The notes: generated by a model from the sequence alone, not told the origin. A stretch of 64,000 nucleotides of DNA from Nitrosophilus labii (GCF_014466985.1 NZ_AP022826.1:1426001-1490000); one strand, 5' to 3'. Counted from the first letter of the stretch, positions 1 through 8,552 are shown. Translations and numbers: made by a program.

Positions 1-887
1 GGATCTATAACAACCATTTTAGCACCGCGTTTTCTTGCATCTGCTATCAAACCGGCACTCTGTTGAAAATAGTGACCAGCATCAGCAGCGTGACTAGATT
101 GCAAAAATATAAGCTTTGCATTAGCCCAATCAGGTGAGTTTCTGTCATCGTTTGCCCACTGAATTGAACCTTGTCTTGCACCAGCACTACAAATATTAGT
201 GTGAGAATCATATCCATCAACACCTAAAGTGTGAGGGATTCTGTTACCAAAACCGTTTTCGTTAGGTCTTCCAACATGGTAGATGAACATCTTTTTAGAT
301 ATCTCATCACCACGTCTTAGCATATCGGCAAGTTTTTTACCGATATCTTTCATTGCATCATCCCACGTCACTCTTACCCATTTACCTTCTCCTCTTTTAC
401 TTCCCGGTGCTCTTTTAAGAGGAAAAGGCACCCTGTCAGGATCATACATCTGTGACCATGTCCCGTAACCCTTCGCACAGTTTCTTCCTCTACTTGCGCT
501 ATGAAGAGGGTTACCCATATATTTTTTAACAACCAAACTCTTTTTATCTACCCAAGCTGTCAAACCACATCCAGCTTCACAGTTACTACAAACGGTAGGT
601 ACAATTATATAGTTGTTAACTTTAATTCCATCAGGATTATCTGCACTTTGAACACCTTTTCTGTTTATACCCCCTCTTTTCCAATCATCACCGTCAAGCT
701 CTTTAAAATCATCCCACTCTTCAAGTGGCGGATAAAACTGCAAAGTTTTTGGAGTATTTGTAAACGTCGTTCCATCTGCCATAGCCGGAACTTCGACTAT
801 AGTGCTAAACACACCTTTAGCAACAGCTGCTCCTGCTATCGTTGCAGCGGTTCCTTTTAAAAAATTTCTTCTACTTTCTATAAACAT
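1..887 (-). CDS. Molybdopterin oxidoreductase, catalytic subunit (Psr/Phs/Ttr/Arr-like), N-terminal part
   Basis: About 295 residues are visible and the C-terminus lies beyond position 1. The start ATG at 887 has an AAGGAG-type ribosome site. Residues 4-10 (ESRRNFL) form a twin-arginine signal, so the protein should be exported folded to the periplasm. C100, C103, C107 and C137 have the spacing of the proximal [4Fe-4S] cluster of the DMSO-reductase superfamily. C233 (context HTNICSAG) lies where the Mo-ligating residue is expected, so the ligand would be Cys rather than Ser or Sec. Its operon partners are the NrfD-like and four-cluster ferredoxin subunits just upstream. Family knowledge gives a quinol-linked reductase (polysulfide, thiosulfate, tetrathionate or arsenate) or a reverse-acting oxidase; the substrate cannot be told from this fragment. 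The order B-C-A recalls ttrBCA rather than psrABC. Confidence 0.85.
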   Translation of the reverse strand, partial: MFIESRRNFLKGTAATIAGAAVAKGVFSTIVEVPAMADGTTFTNTPKTLQFYPPLEEWDDFKELDGDDWKRGGINRKGVQSADNPDGIKVNNYIIVPTVCSNCEAGCGLTAWVDKKSLVVKKYMGNPLHSASRGRNCAKGYGTWSQMYDPDRVPFPLKRAPGSKRGEGKWVRVTWDDAMKDIGKKLADMLRRGDEISKKMFIYHVGRPNENGFGNRIPHTLGVDGYDSHTNICSAGARQGSIQWANDDRNSPDWANAKLIFLQSSHAADAGHYFQQSAGLIADARKRGAKMVVID

Positions 888-898
888 ATCTTTTCTCC

Positions 899-1822
899 TT
901 AACTAAGAGGTAGTAGTTGTGGGATTATAAGCCAAACATGTTTAGTTATATAAAGACCCACTATTGCTGAAAAACTTGCAAGATAAAGTAAAGAGCCGTT
1001 TCTGTTTTTCAAACTAAAATATACCAAAGCCATAGGAATGATGAAAGCTATCCACTGACCAGTCCAGAATAGAGAATGATATACTCCATTATCTTTTACG
1101 TAAGCGATAATAGCCGCAACTTCTTCTGCCTTCATATGACCAAAAAAGTATTCGCCCATATAGATTGTAAAACTCAAAAACGCACTTGAACCCAAAATGA
1201 TGGCTAAGTCTCTTTTGACTTCATAGCTCCATTTTCCACCAATAAGTAAAAATACGGCACTTCCACAAAGCAAGGCGGCAAGCAGCATCTGAATCAACTC
1301 GGCAGGTGTTTGCCAAAGTTCTCTTGCAGTTGATTCACCCATAATCGTTGCGGTATACATAGTCACCGGAATCGCTAAAACAACTGCAAATTTCAATAAT
1401 GGATCGTAAAGATTTTCAAGTTTACACTCTTTCTTTAAGATATATTTTTTAACAACAATAAGACTCATAACAAATATGATACCTGTAAACAGCGTTGCCA
1501 TCCAAGCACCAACGGTTATTGCACTAGTAAAGTGAGGATAGAAAAAGATATGCCACATTCTAAAAGGTTGATGCAAGTCTAAAAGAGTAAAAAGCAAAAA
1601 TATATTTAAAAATACAAATGAGACTATCGGCATCCAAATCTTTACTTTTTCACCTACGACGTTGCTATACCTAGCAAGAAGGTACGCACCGACAAATACG
1701 ACTCCCGTTCCTATACTTTTTGCCCACATATTTAAAGTAATCATCCACCCCCAAATAACTTGAGGAATAGGTACGTCCAAAGTTACTATCGCATTAGTAG
1801 CCGCTACTGTATGTTCAACCAT
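899..1822 (-). CDS. NrfD/PsrC-family membrane quinone-interacting subunit
   Basis: 307 residues with about eight to nine hydrophobic segments. This is the polytopic anchor that exchanges electrons with the menaquinone pool in molybdenum-enzyme complexes of the NrfD/PsrC type. The start codon overlaps the stop of the iron-sulfur subunit gene by one base (TAATG), so the two are translationally coupled. The catalytic subunit starts 11 bp downstream. The call rests on the hydrophobic pattern and on the operon: ferredoxin-like B, NrfD-like C, Mo subunit A. No heme-ligand arrangement of a cytochrome b anchor is apparent. Confidence 0.85.
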   Translation of the reverse strand: MVEHTVAATNAIVTLDVPIPQVIWGWMITLNMWAKSIGTGVVFVGAYLLARYSNVVGEKVKIWMPIVSFVFLNIFLLFTLLDLHQPFRMWHIFFYPHFTSAITVGAWMATLFTGIIFVMSLIVVKKYILKKECKLENLYDPLLKFAVVLAIPVTMYTATIMGESTARELWQTPAELIQMLLAALLCGSAVFLLIGGKWSYEVKRDLAIILGSSAFLSFTIYMGEYFFGHMKAEEVAAIIAYVKDNGVYHSLFWTGQWIAFIIPMALVYFSLKNRNGSLLYLASFSAIVGLYITKHVWLIIPQLLPLS

Positions 1823-2466
1823 TAGTGACCTCCTATATGGTCTAAATGAGTTATATTGTTAAAAAGATTGTATCCCTCTTCTCTTTTGCTAGCTAGTGGA
1901 TTAAGCTGAACTTCTCCACCTCCAACATAAAAATGTTTAGGATGAGTATTTTTCTCAGGTTTTCTAACTTTTACTCCACCATCTTTTTGATGAGCCATAA
2001 TATATCTACTAATATGGCTTGTAGGATCCTCTATATCCCCAAAAATATTTGCTTCTACAGGACACGCAACAACACAAGCCGGCATCATTTCACTTGCGAT
2101 TCTATGTGCACAATATGTACATTTGTCAGCCGTATTGGTTACTGGATCCATATAGATAGCTCCGTAAGGACAAGCCATCATACAACCGGCACATCCAATA
2201 CATCTCTCTTTGTCTATATTTACGATACCGTTTTCTAGATAATGTAAGGCGCTTACCGGACATATTCTCTCACAAGGTGCATCTTCACAGTGATTACATC
2301 TAAGAGGCGTATATGTTCTTTTCGTTTCAGGATATACACCTACATCGACATACTTGACTCTAAGTCTCCAACTATGAAGCGGTACCTGATTTTCCACTTT
2401 ACACGCAACCTCGCAACCTTTACAACCCATGCAAAGGTTTAGGTCAACCAAAAAGCCTAATTTCAT
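1822..2466 (-). CDS. Four-cluster [4Fe-4S] ferredoxin-like subunit of molybdenum oxidoreductase
   Basis: 214 residues from the ATG at 2466, which is preceded by AAGGAG. A start at 2490 would add eight residues with no ribosome site. Four cysteine groups are visible: CMGCKGCEVAC near the N-terminus, CNHCEDAPCERIC, CIGCAGCMMAC, and CTYC followed by CVVAC. This is the pattern of the PsrB/TtrB/DmsB electron-transfer subunit. The protein passes electrons between the NrfD-type membrane subunit and the Mo subunit. It has no signal peptide, consistent with export as a partner of the Tat-signalled catalytic subunit. It is the first gene of the three-gene operon. Confidence 0.9.
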   Translation of the reverse strand: MKLGFLVDLNLCMGCKGCEVACKVENQVPLHSWRLRVKYVDVGVYPETKRTYTPLRCNHCEDAPCERICPVSALHYLENGIVNIDKERCIGCAGCMMACPYGAIYMDPVTNTADKCTYCAHRIASEMMPACVVACPVEANIFGDIEDPTSHISRYIMAHQKDGGVKVRKPEKNTHPKHFYVGGGEVQLNPLASKREEGYNLFNNITHLDHIGGH

Positions 2467-2533
2467 ATGCACTCCTTTTAGTTTAGTCAAGCAGTTAAAA
2501 TAGTCAAAAATCTTAAGTAGCTAATAAATATCA

Positions 2534-2573
2534 TTCAACCCCTTAACTACTTCAACTATTTAACTACTCAACC
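2534..2573. repeat. Degenerate octamer repeat between mo-operon and phoR-like gene
   Basis: About five 8-bp units of the type NTTAACTA / CTTCAACT are read on plus; on minus they read GTTGAGTAG / AGTTAAAT. They lie in the 360-bp AT-rich gap 2467-2826, the likely promoter region of the molybdenum operon. The same octamer family recurs at 5724, 7083 and 33345. Apart from the repeat and A/T runs nothing else was recognised in this gap. Confidence 0.6.
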
Positions 2574-2826
2574 AAATATAAGTTTAACTTTTTAAAAGCA
2601 TAATCTACGATAAAATATCGAAATTACCGCTATTTTGTAGCTATATATAGCTTAACATCACAAACTTAATCATAAATAAAATTAATGTATTTTTGGTATA
2701 TAAAATGTAAAATTGAAAAAAAAAAGATGTATTTTTATTCTAAAAATAAAACATATTTAAATGTATGATAAAAAAAATTGAAGAAAAAAGTTTTGCGAGA
2801 ATTATTATAAAAATCTTAAATTCAGC

Positions 2827-4203
2827 TCAAAGTCTAAAAGAAAAAATTGAACCTTTTCCATATTCGGAATCGATTTTTAATTTTGAGCCATGAAGCTCAA
2901 GAATATACGACACTAGATATAGCCCAAGCCCCATAGAGTTATCCCAACTGTTCCTTCTTGCTCTATAAAATTTTCTAGTTATCTTTTCTATGTCCTCATT
3001 TTTTATCCCTATTCCTTTGTCAATAACTCTAATCTCACCCTCTTTTATCTCAACTTTTACATCCGTTTCAGAATATTTTAAAGCATTATCTATTAAGTTT
3101 ATTAAAACCATCTCGATCATTGTTTTATCGGCAATAACTTTATAAGGCTCACATTTTATAACGATTTCTCTATTTTTATATTTATCTTTCATAAGTTTTA
3201 CCGCATCTTTTACTACATAACATATATCAAATTCGCTTTTTTTAGGTTCTAAATCGTTATTTTCAAATTTTATAGCAATTGATAATCTATCTATCATATT
3301 GGATATTTTGTTACTTGCATTGTAAATTTTTTCTAAAAATTTTCGTCTGAGCTTCTCATCCATGCTATCATCTTCTAAAAGAGCTTGAGTATATCCGTTT
3401 ATAATTGCCACCGGATTTTTAAATTCATGACTTATAGCAGAAATCAACTCGCTTCTTTGTCTACTAATCTGCTTAAGTTTTTTTGTAAACTTCTCTTTTT
3501 TCTCTTCTCTTTTTTGAAGCTTCTTAGTTAGGTTGCGCAGATATTCTCCAATCTCTTCAAACTCTTTAGCAAAATTTACTTTCAAACTTTTTTTATACTC
3601 TTTTTTTGCAATTGAATCTAAGAAGTTTATAATCTTGTTTATCTCCATCTTTATTTTTTTACTCAAAAAGTATGAAACACCTAATGAAAAAAGTATGAAA
3701 AAACCAAAAACCGCTAGAAATTTTAACCAAAGAGCATAAAAGTTGTTTTGAATAGTTTTTAAAGTAATGGCAGCTCTAATATAAACAGGTTCACTATTTT
3801 TATAGCTTTTTTTCGCTACATACAAAAGATTTTCTTTAAGAGTCGAAGAGTACCTTATCGAACTACCCCAACCATTTTCTCTTGCTTCTTTAATTTCCGG
3901 GCGATTAGCATGATTTTCCATCTCATTTTTATCAAAATCGCTTTCTGCTATAACTTTTCCCCTACCGTCTATTACAGTTATTCTTTGATTTGTCAATGAT
4001 TTGATGTTTTTTACCAGTCCATCAAGATTGTTTGAACCAGTTATCTGAGATTCAATAAGTATAATACTGTTTTGTAATGTTTTTTGATAATGCTCTATCT
4101 CTATATTTTTAAGTGCAAAATAACTAATTGTAGATACAACAAAAAAAAGAATAGATAACAGTAAAGTTAAATGATAAAAAAATATTTGATTTAATCTAAG
4201 CAT
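2827..4203 (-). CDS. phoR: Sensor histidine kinase, PhoR-like, of the phosphate two-component system
   Basis: 458 residues. A membrane segment at about 8-30, an extracytoplasmic sensing region at 31-155, a second membrane segment at 156-181 and a coiled linker lead to a HisKA domain with phospho-accepting H259 (SAISHEFKNP). The C-terminal ATPase has an N box (LIDNALKYSE) and G boxes (DKGIGI, GLGLYLV). The gene starts 3 bp after the response regulator gene and is third in the phoU-phoB-phoR-like operon, divergent from pstS. That context suggests it senses phosphate limitation through Pst and PhoU. The large extracytoplasmic region differs from the short one of enteric PhoR and is closer in layout to the Campylobacter PhosS type, so the symbol is provisional. 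Confidence 0.8.
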   Translation of the reverse strand: MLRLNQIFFYHLTLLLSILFFVVSTISYFALKNIEIEHYQKTLQNSIILIESQITGSNNLDGLVKNIKSLTNQRITVIDGRGKVIAESDFDKNEMENHANRPEIKEARENGWGSSIRYSSTLKENLLYVAKKSYKNSEPVYIRAAITLKTIQNNFYALWLKFLAVFGFFILFSLGVSYFLSKKIKMEINKIINFLDSIAKKEYKKSLKVNFAKEFEEIGEYLRNLTKKLQKREEKKEKFTKKLKQISRQRSELISAISHEFKNPVAIINGYTQALLEDDSMDEKLRRKFLEKIYNASNKISNMIDRLSIAIKFENNDLEPKKSEFDICYVVKDAVKLMKDKYKNREIVIKCEPYKVIADKTMIEMVLINLIDNALKYSETDVKVEIKEGEIRVIDKGIGIKNEDIEKITRKFYRARRNSWDNSMGLGLYLVSYILELHGSKLKIDSEYGKGSIFSFRL

Positions 4204-4206
4204 AAT

Positions 4207-4884
4207 CTAACCTATCTTATACCCCACGCCTCTTATTGCTTCAATATAATTTTTCTTTTTTTTGGGATCAATCTTCTCTTTAAGTCTCTTTATTGCTACA
4301 TTTACAGTTTTGTCTTGATGAATCTCATCTTTGTTCCAAACATTTTCAAGTAAAAATTCTCTACTTAAAACAATATTTTTGTTTTTAATAAATGTATATA
4401 AAAGGTCAAACTCCAGCTTTGTCAAATCAATCTTTTCCTCTTCTATAAAAACCTCTCTTTTGTTGAGATCTAGTTTTATATCTCTAAAATAGAGAATATT
4501 TTCAAATGTTTCAGGTTTTACTCTTTTCAAAACCGCCTTAACTCTTAAAACAAGCTCGTTCATATTGAAAGGCTTTGTGATATAATCGTCGGCCCCTCTT
4601 AAAAAACCTGTCTCTATATCAATATCTGCATTTTTGGCAGTTAAAAGAATTATAGGAGTTTCGACACCTTTATTTCTTAAACTTTTAACAAATTCACTCC
4701 CCTCAAGCCCAGGAAGGTTTCTATCTACAATCATCAAATCTACGTCTTCTTCTTCTAAAAAACTTTCCACATTTTTTGTGGATAAAAAACCTTCTACTTC
4801 ATAACCCTCTTTTGAGAGTTTATACTCAAGTAGTTCTAAAAGGTCTTCTTCATCTTCGATAATAACTATTAAAGGTTTTTTCAT
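4207..4884 (-). CDS. phoB: OmpR/PhoB-family response regulator
   Basis: 225 residues from the ATG at 4884. A GTG at 4905 would add seven residues without a better ribosome site. The receiver domain has acidic pocket D11/E12, phospho-acceptor D54 (MIVDRNLPG) and switch lysine K104 (ITKPF). The C-terminal half is a winged-helix Trans_reg_C domain ending in VGYKIG. It lies between the phoU-like and phoR-like genes and opposite pst genes, so it is the likely phosphate-starvation activator. It probably binds the GTAAY direct repeats seen upstream of pstS and pstC. PhosR of Campylobacter would be the functional parallel. Confidence 0.85.
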   Translation of the reverse strand: MKKPLIVIIEDEEDLLELLEYKLSKEGYEVEGFLSTKNVESFLEEEDVDLMIVDRNLPGLEGSEFVKSLRNKGVETPIILLTAKNADIDIETGFLRGADDYITKPFNMNELVLRVKAVLKRVKPETFENILYFRDIKLDLNKREVFIEEEKIDLTKLEFDLLYTFIKNKNIVLSREFLLENVWNKDEIHQDKTVNVAIKRLKEKIDPKKKKNYIEAIRGVGYKIG

Positions 4885-4918
4885 ATTTCTCTCTATACTC
4901 CACACTCAGCATTAATTA

Positions 4919-5587
4919 TTAAAAAATCTCGAGTCTTCCGCCTTTTTTTGCAAAGATAAGAAGTTTCGCAACCTCAACCGCTCTATCTGCCGTTCTTTCA
5001 AGCTTTCTGCAAGTCGATAAAATATTTAGATAATCTATAAGTTTGTTTACATCTTCACACAGATTTGAAATTAGCTCTTTTTCAAAAAGTTTGAAAATCT
5101 CGTCTGTTTTACTCTCTTCTACTAATGTTTTTCTATACAAATCCTCTATCTCTTCGATATCACTCTCTTCAAGCATAGCCAAAGCAAATTCAAGAGCCTC
5201 TATAGCAGTCTCATGAAGCTGCAATATATAAGCGTCAACATCTTCAAATCGTATATCATTTTTTATATGGGTAGAGATATTTTTTGCATAAGTTTTTGCA
5301 TAATCTCCGATTCTGACTATCTCGTTGGTCAGTTTTATATATGCAATAAGCTCTCTTAAGTGAGTTGCTTCAGGTCCAAACAAAGCTATTGTTTTTACTA
5401 TCTCGTTATCTATCTCTCTTGCCTCTTCATCCAAGGTCTTAACAAGCTGCAAAACGGACTCAAACTCTTTGATATCTTTTCTCTCAAATGAATCTAAAGC
5501 AATTTTATGAGCATTTAAAACTTTACCGGCAACATCCGTAACTAAAGTGTTGATATGGTCTAGTTTTTCCTGGTAGTTTTTTAGCAT
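4919..5587 (-). CDS. phoU: PhoU-like phosphate signalling protein
   Basis: 222 residues, all-helical in composition, with the two tandem three-helix PhoU repeats. Acidic metal-binding stretches are visible, such as LKTLDEEAREIDNEI early and KLERTADRAVEVAKL near the C-terminus. The length matches PhoU (about 220-240). It starts at an ATG with AGGGG eight bases upstream. It is the first gene of the minus-strand phoU-phoB-phoR-like unit and shares the intergenic region 5588-5853 with pstS. In known systems PhoU links the Pst transporter to the kinase and keeps the regulon off when phosphate is plentiful. Confidence 0.88.
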   Translation of the reverse strand: MLKNYQEKLDHINTLVTDVAGKVLNAHKIALDSFERKDIKEFESVLQLVKTLDEEAREIDNEIVKTIALFGPEATHLRELIAYIKLTNEIVRIGDYAKTYAKNISTHIKNDIRFEDVDAYILQLHETAIEALEFALAMLEESDIEEIEDLYRKTLVEESKTDEIFKLFEKELISNLCEDVNKLIDYLNILSTCRKLERTADRAVEVAKLLIFAKKGGRLEIF

Positions 5588-5642
5588 TTTAACCCCTGAT
5601 TAATTAATCTTTTTAATGTTTGACGGATTATAAAAAAAAAGA

Positions 5643-5704
5643 GTTACTCTTTGGTAACAAAGATTTTTACAAAAGTAACCATTTTGTAATTTAATAATTA
5701 TACT
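5643..5704 (+). promoter_or_regulatory. Candidate Pho box and promoter of pstS (and phoU)
   Basis: GTAAC at 5675 and GTAAT at 5686 form a direct repeat with an 11-bp period. A further GTAAC lies at 5654, and GTTAC at 5643 is its inverted partner. A -10-like TATACT follows at 5699-5704, eight bases after the repeat. The same layout precedes pstC (8553-8584). PhoB-type activators bind 11-bp direct repeats that replace the -35 element, so this is a good candidate operator. The transcript would have a leader of about 140 nt that includes the octamer repeats. Confidence 0.6.
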
Positions 5705-5723
5705 ATTTCAATGTCAAGAAAGA

Positions 5724-5795
5724 GTTGAGTAGATGAGTGGTTGAGTAGTTGAGTGGTTAACCTACTTAACCATTTTAACCTTTTTAACCACTTAG
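5724..5795. repeat. Octamer repeat block in the pstS leader
   Basis: Units GTTGAGTA, GATGAGTG, GTTGAGTA and GTTGAGTG follow each other from 5724 to 5755. They pass into the complementary sense (GTTAACCT, ACTTAACC, ATTTTAAC and related words) to about 5795. The block can therefore fold back on itself in the pstS leader RNA. It belongs to the family also seen at 2534, 7083 and 33345. Confidence 0.7.
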
Positions 5796-5853
5796 CTAAA
5801 ATTTATTACTCAGCCTTTATTAACTATTTTAACTATATATTAAAGGAGTCTAA

Positions 5854-6870
5854 ATGCTAAAAAAAGCAGCATTTACTGCTATTGGCTTGGCTATAATATC
5901 TGGCAGTGTATATGCAGATAGAATCAGCGGTGCGGGTGCAAGTTTTCCAGCGCCTTTATATTACGACTGGGCTTATGATTATCATAAAGCTACAGGAAAT
6001 GAAATAAACTATCAGTCAATCGGCTCTGGCGGCGGTATCAAACAGATAAGCGCTAGAATAGTAGATTTTGGTGCAAGCGATAAACCGCTTAAACCAAAAA
6101 AACTTGATAAAAAAAGATTATACCAATTTCCGGCGGTAATCGGAAGTATCATTGTTGTTTACAATCTTCCTGAAGTTAAAGATATGGAGTTAAAACTTGA
6201 GAACAAAGATATAGCAGATATCTTCTTGGGTAAAATAAAATATTGGGATGATAAAGCTATAACTGAAGATAACCCTGGCATTAAACTTCCACATAAAAAA
6301 ATCACAGTTATACACAGAAGCGATGGTAGTGGAACAACATTCAACTTCTCTTACTTTTTAAGTCACGTAAGTCAAGACTGGGCAAACCAAGTAGGTGTAG
6401 GGAAAGCTCTCGATTGGCCTGTAGGCATTGGCGGAAAAGGAAATGAAGGCATATCAAATCTTTTAAAACAGACACCTTACAGTATAGGATATGTTGAGTA
6501 TGCATATAAAAGAAAAAACAACTTTAAAGCGGCAACTATACAGACAAAAAGCGGTAAATGGGTAAAGCCTGTAGAAGAGAATTTTAAAGCAGCCGCAAAA
6601 TACGCTTCTTGGAAACCCCAAAACCACTTTTATCAAATACTTGCACTGCAGCCTGGTGACAACAGCTACCCGATAGTTGCAGGAACATTTATCTTACTTC
6701 CTAGAGAAAAAACGGAAACTAATAAAAAAGTTGTCTCCTTTTTTGACTGGGCATTTAAAAATGGTGATGAATCGGCAAAAAGACTCGGATATATACCTCT
6801 TCCAAAAGAGACAAAAGATATGATCAGAAATTACTGGAAAGAGAATGGAATTGAACCAAAATCAAGATAA
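5854..6870 (+). CDS. pstS: Phosphate ABC transporter, periplasmic phosphate-binding protein
   Basis: 338 residues with an N-terminal signal peptide cut near residue 21 (SVYA|D). Typical PstS motifs are present: GAGASFPAPLY at the mature N-terminus, GSGGGIKQ, VDFGASD, and RSDGSGTTFNFSYFLS; these loops bind phosphate in the family. The start has a strong AAAGGAG ribosome site. It is the first plus-strand gene of the phosphate locus and is separated from pstCAB by a porin gene. A candidate Pho box lies at 5643-5704. Confidence 0.95.
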   Translation: MLKKAAFTAIGLAIISGSVYADRISGAGASFPAPLYYDWAYDYHKATGNEINYQSIGSGGGIKQISARIVDFGASDKPLKPKKLDKKRLYQFPAVIGSIIVVYNLPEVKDMELKLENKDIADIFLGKIKYWDDKAITEDNPGIKLPHKKITVIHRSDGSGTTFNFSYFLSHVSQDWANQVGVGKALDWPVGIGGKGNEGISNLLKQTPYSIGYVEYAYKRKNNFKAATIQTKSGKWVKPVEENFKAAAKYASWKPQNHFYQILALQPGDNSYPIVAGTFILLPREKTETNKKVVSFFDWAFKNGDESAKRLGYIPLPKETKDMIRNYWKENGIEPKSR

Positions 6871-6888
6871 TTTAAGTTATTAGAGACT

Positions 6889-7076
6889 TCTGAAAAATTA
6901 CAATTTGAACGAAGGCTTTGAAATTTTAGCTTGAAAATTTTATGTTCGCCCTTAGGCGAAAAAAGTGCACTCAACCCCGAAGGGGCGCTCGCGTTTGCAC
7001 TTTTTAATAAAATTTTCAAGCGTTAGTTTTACTAAAAATTTCAACTCGCCTGAGTGAAATTTGGTAATTTTTCAGA
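6889..7076. repeat. Nested palindromic element (about 190 bp, MITE-like or structured RNA)
   Basis: The outer arms CTGAAAAATTAC (from 6890) and GTAATTTTTCAG (to 7075) are inverted copies. Inside them GCTTGAAAATTTTAT (6929-6943) pairs perfectly with 7007-7021. Further in are the hairpins TTCGCC-CTTA-GGCGAA (6945-6960) and AAAAGTGCA/TGCACTTTT, enclosing CCCC-GAA-GGGG. The centre is GC-rich while the arms are AT-rich. It fills most of the gap between pstS and the porin gene. It could act as a terminator or processing site between them, or be a non-autonomous mobile element. No clear target duplication is seen. Confidence 0.7.
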
Positions 7077-7082
7077 GTATTC

Positions 7083-7108
7083 ACTAAGTAGTTGAATGGT
7101 TGAATTTT
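7083..7108. repeat. Octamer repeat upstream of the porin gene
   Basis: Three units ACTAAGTA, GTTGAATG and GTTGAATT lie just after the palindromic element and about 70 bp upstream of the porin start. It is a short member of the GTTGAGTR octamer family. Confidence 0.5.
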
Positions 7109-7176
7109 TACTTATTCAGGTATTTTAGCTATTATAGTATCTTAATAAATTTTACTAAATATAAAAGGAGAGCAAA

Positions 7177-8412
7177 ATGAAAAAAATTACACTTTCTTTT
7201 GTAGCAGCAGCATTAGCGGCATCCGTGGCAAGCGCATCAACAATAACACTTTATCAAGATAAAGATACGGGCGCAATATATACAAAACCTGGTCCAAACA
7301 GAGTAGAACTTGGTGATTTTGTAAGCGCAAAAGAGGTTTATGTTCAAAATGAAACGATAAAAAGTAAAATGAGCAAAGCTTTAAAAGGGACTAAAGTAAA
7401 GTCAAAAGTAAAAACTCTAAAATTTAGCGGAAAACATTACCTTGGTTATACGTTTACTAACGACAAAACATCCGCCAATAAAGACAACAGTGAATTTGAA
7501 ACTAGAAGAAACTATTTACAAGTTAAAGCATACTGGAATAAAAAAGATTATATGAGACTAACTTTAGATACATTTCAAAACGTGAATGAAACTGACGGTA
7601 AAGATAAAAACAGTTGGGAAGTTCGCGTAAAATATGCTTACATATATCTAGACAATATTTTGCCGTATACCGGTGTAGAATTTGGTCAAGTACATAGAAC
7701 ATGGATAGACTGGGAAGAGCACCATGGATGGCTCTATCGTTCTATATCTAAAACATTTATTGAAGATAGTACGGCTGCAGATTTAACTAATTCTGCTGAC
7801 CTTGGTATCAATTTCAAAACAAAAATGGACTATTTTAGCTCTGAAATAGGAGTTTTCAACGGTGAAGGATATCATGGTGACCACTCTGGAACTGAAATGT
7901 CTTATGAATGGCGTTTAACTGCCAATATTCTTGGAACAGGTAAAAAACATGTTCATCCAACAGAAAATGAATATTTTGATCTCTCTTTTACGGGTCAATA
8001 CAACAACGACAATAACTATAAACCTGCAGATTCAAAAGGTACTCCTTCTATAAAGAAATGGTGGGGTATTCATGCCGTATATAACCAGCCAATGTTTTTG
8101 ATTGCAGGTATGTATGTTGACTCTTCTTCTAGTACATACAATAAAGGAAAAGGTAGAGGTACCGGCTATACAATCAACGGTGAATTTCGTCCTGCTAAAA
8201 AGTGGTCTGTTCTTGGAAGATATGACTATTGGAAAATTGAAAATGACGCATATAGTCATGCAGGCGAAGACAAAAGCCAATATTTAGCGGGCCTAGCATA
8301 CAAGTACAATAAAAATGTAAAATTTATCGGAAACATAAAATCTTATGATGCAGAAGATATCGACGGGAAAAAAGCTACCCAATATATGTTTACGGCAGAA
8401 GTAAAGTGGTGA
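7177..8412 (+). CDS. Outer-membrane porin, possibly phosphate-induced
   Basis: 411 residues. The signal peptide is cut after ASAS near residue 20. The mature part is rich in alternating aromatic and polar strands (for example YLQVKAYWNKKDYMRLTLDTF) and ends in the aromatic residue W (FTAEVKW), as beta-barrel outer-membrane proteins do. AAAGGAG precedes the start. Its place between pstS and pstCAB suggests that it passes phosphate or phosphorylated compounds across the outer membrane, similar in role to OprP, but no specific porin family was recognised. A terminator-like hairpin follows. Confidence 0.75.
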   Translation: MKKITLSFVAAALAASVASASTITLYQDKDTGAIYTKPGPNRVELGDFVSAKEVYVQNETIKSKMSKALKGTKVKSKVKTLKFSGKHYLGYTFTNDKTSANKDNSEFETRRNYLQVKAYWNKKDYMRLTLDTFQNVNETDGKDKNSWEVRVKYAYIYLDNILPYTGVEFGQVHRTWIDWEEHHGWLYRSISKTFIEDSTAADLTNSADLGINFKTKMDYFSSEIGVFNGEGYHGDHSGTEMSYEWRLTANILGTGKKHVHPTENEYFDLSFTGQYNNDNNYKPADSKGTPSIKKWWGIHAVYNQPMFLIAGMYVDSSSSTYNKGKGRGTGYTINGEFRPAKKWSVLGRYDYWKIENDAYSHAGEDKSQYLAGLAYKYNKNVKFIGNIKSYDAEDIDGKKATQYMFTAEVKW

Positions 8413-8420
8413 TTTATTAC

Positions 8421-8471
8421 TTATCAGTCTAAAGTCTGTAGTCTTAAAAACTATAGGCTTGCGACTGATAA
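8421..8471 (+). terminator. Long hairpin downstream of the porin gene
   Basis: TTATCAGTC (8421-8429) pairs perfectly with GACTGATAA (8463-8471). The inner segments pair further with mismatches around a TTAAAAA loop. No long T tract follows, so termination strength is uncertain. The hairpin separates the porin from the pstC promoter. Confidence 0.6.
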
Positions 8472-8552
8472 TGAAAATTTCAAGCATTTACTGTAGGCAA
8501 TCTCTTTCTTACTCCTTTAACTTTGCCTGCACTAAGTGTTTTTACTGCTTAT

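Noticed and set aside
501-860. Plus-strand open frames opposite the molybdenum oxidoreductase and similar frames opposite other genes
   Set aside because: They are shadows of well-supported minus-strand genes, with no ribosome sites and no recognisable domains.
6831-7019. Open frame on minus across the palindromic element
   Set aside because: It overlaps the end of pstS and is created by the symmetric element; no coding features.
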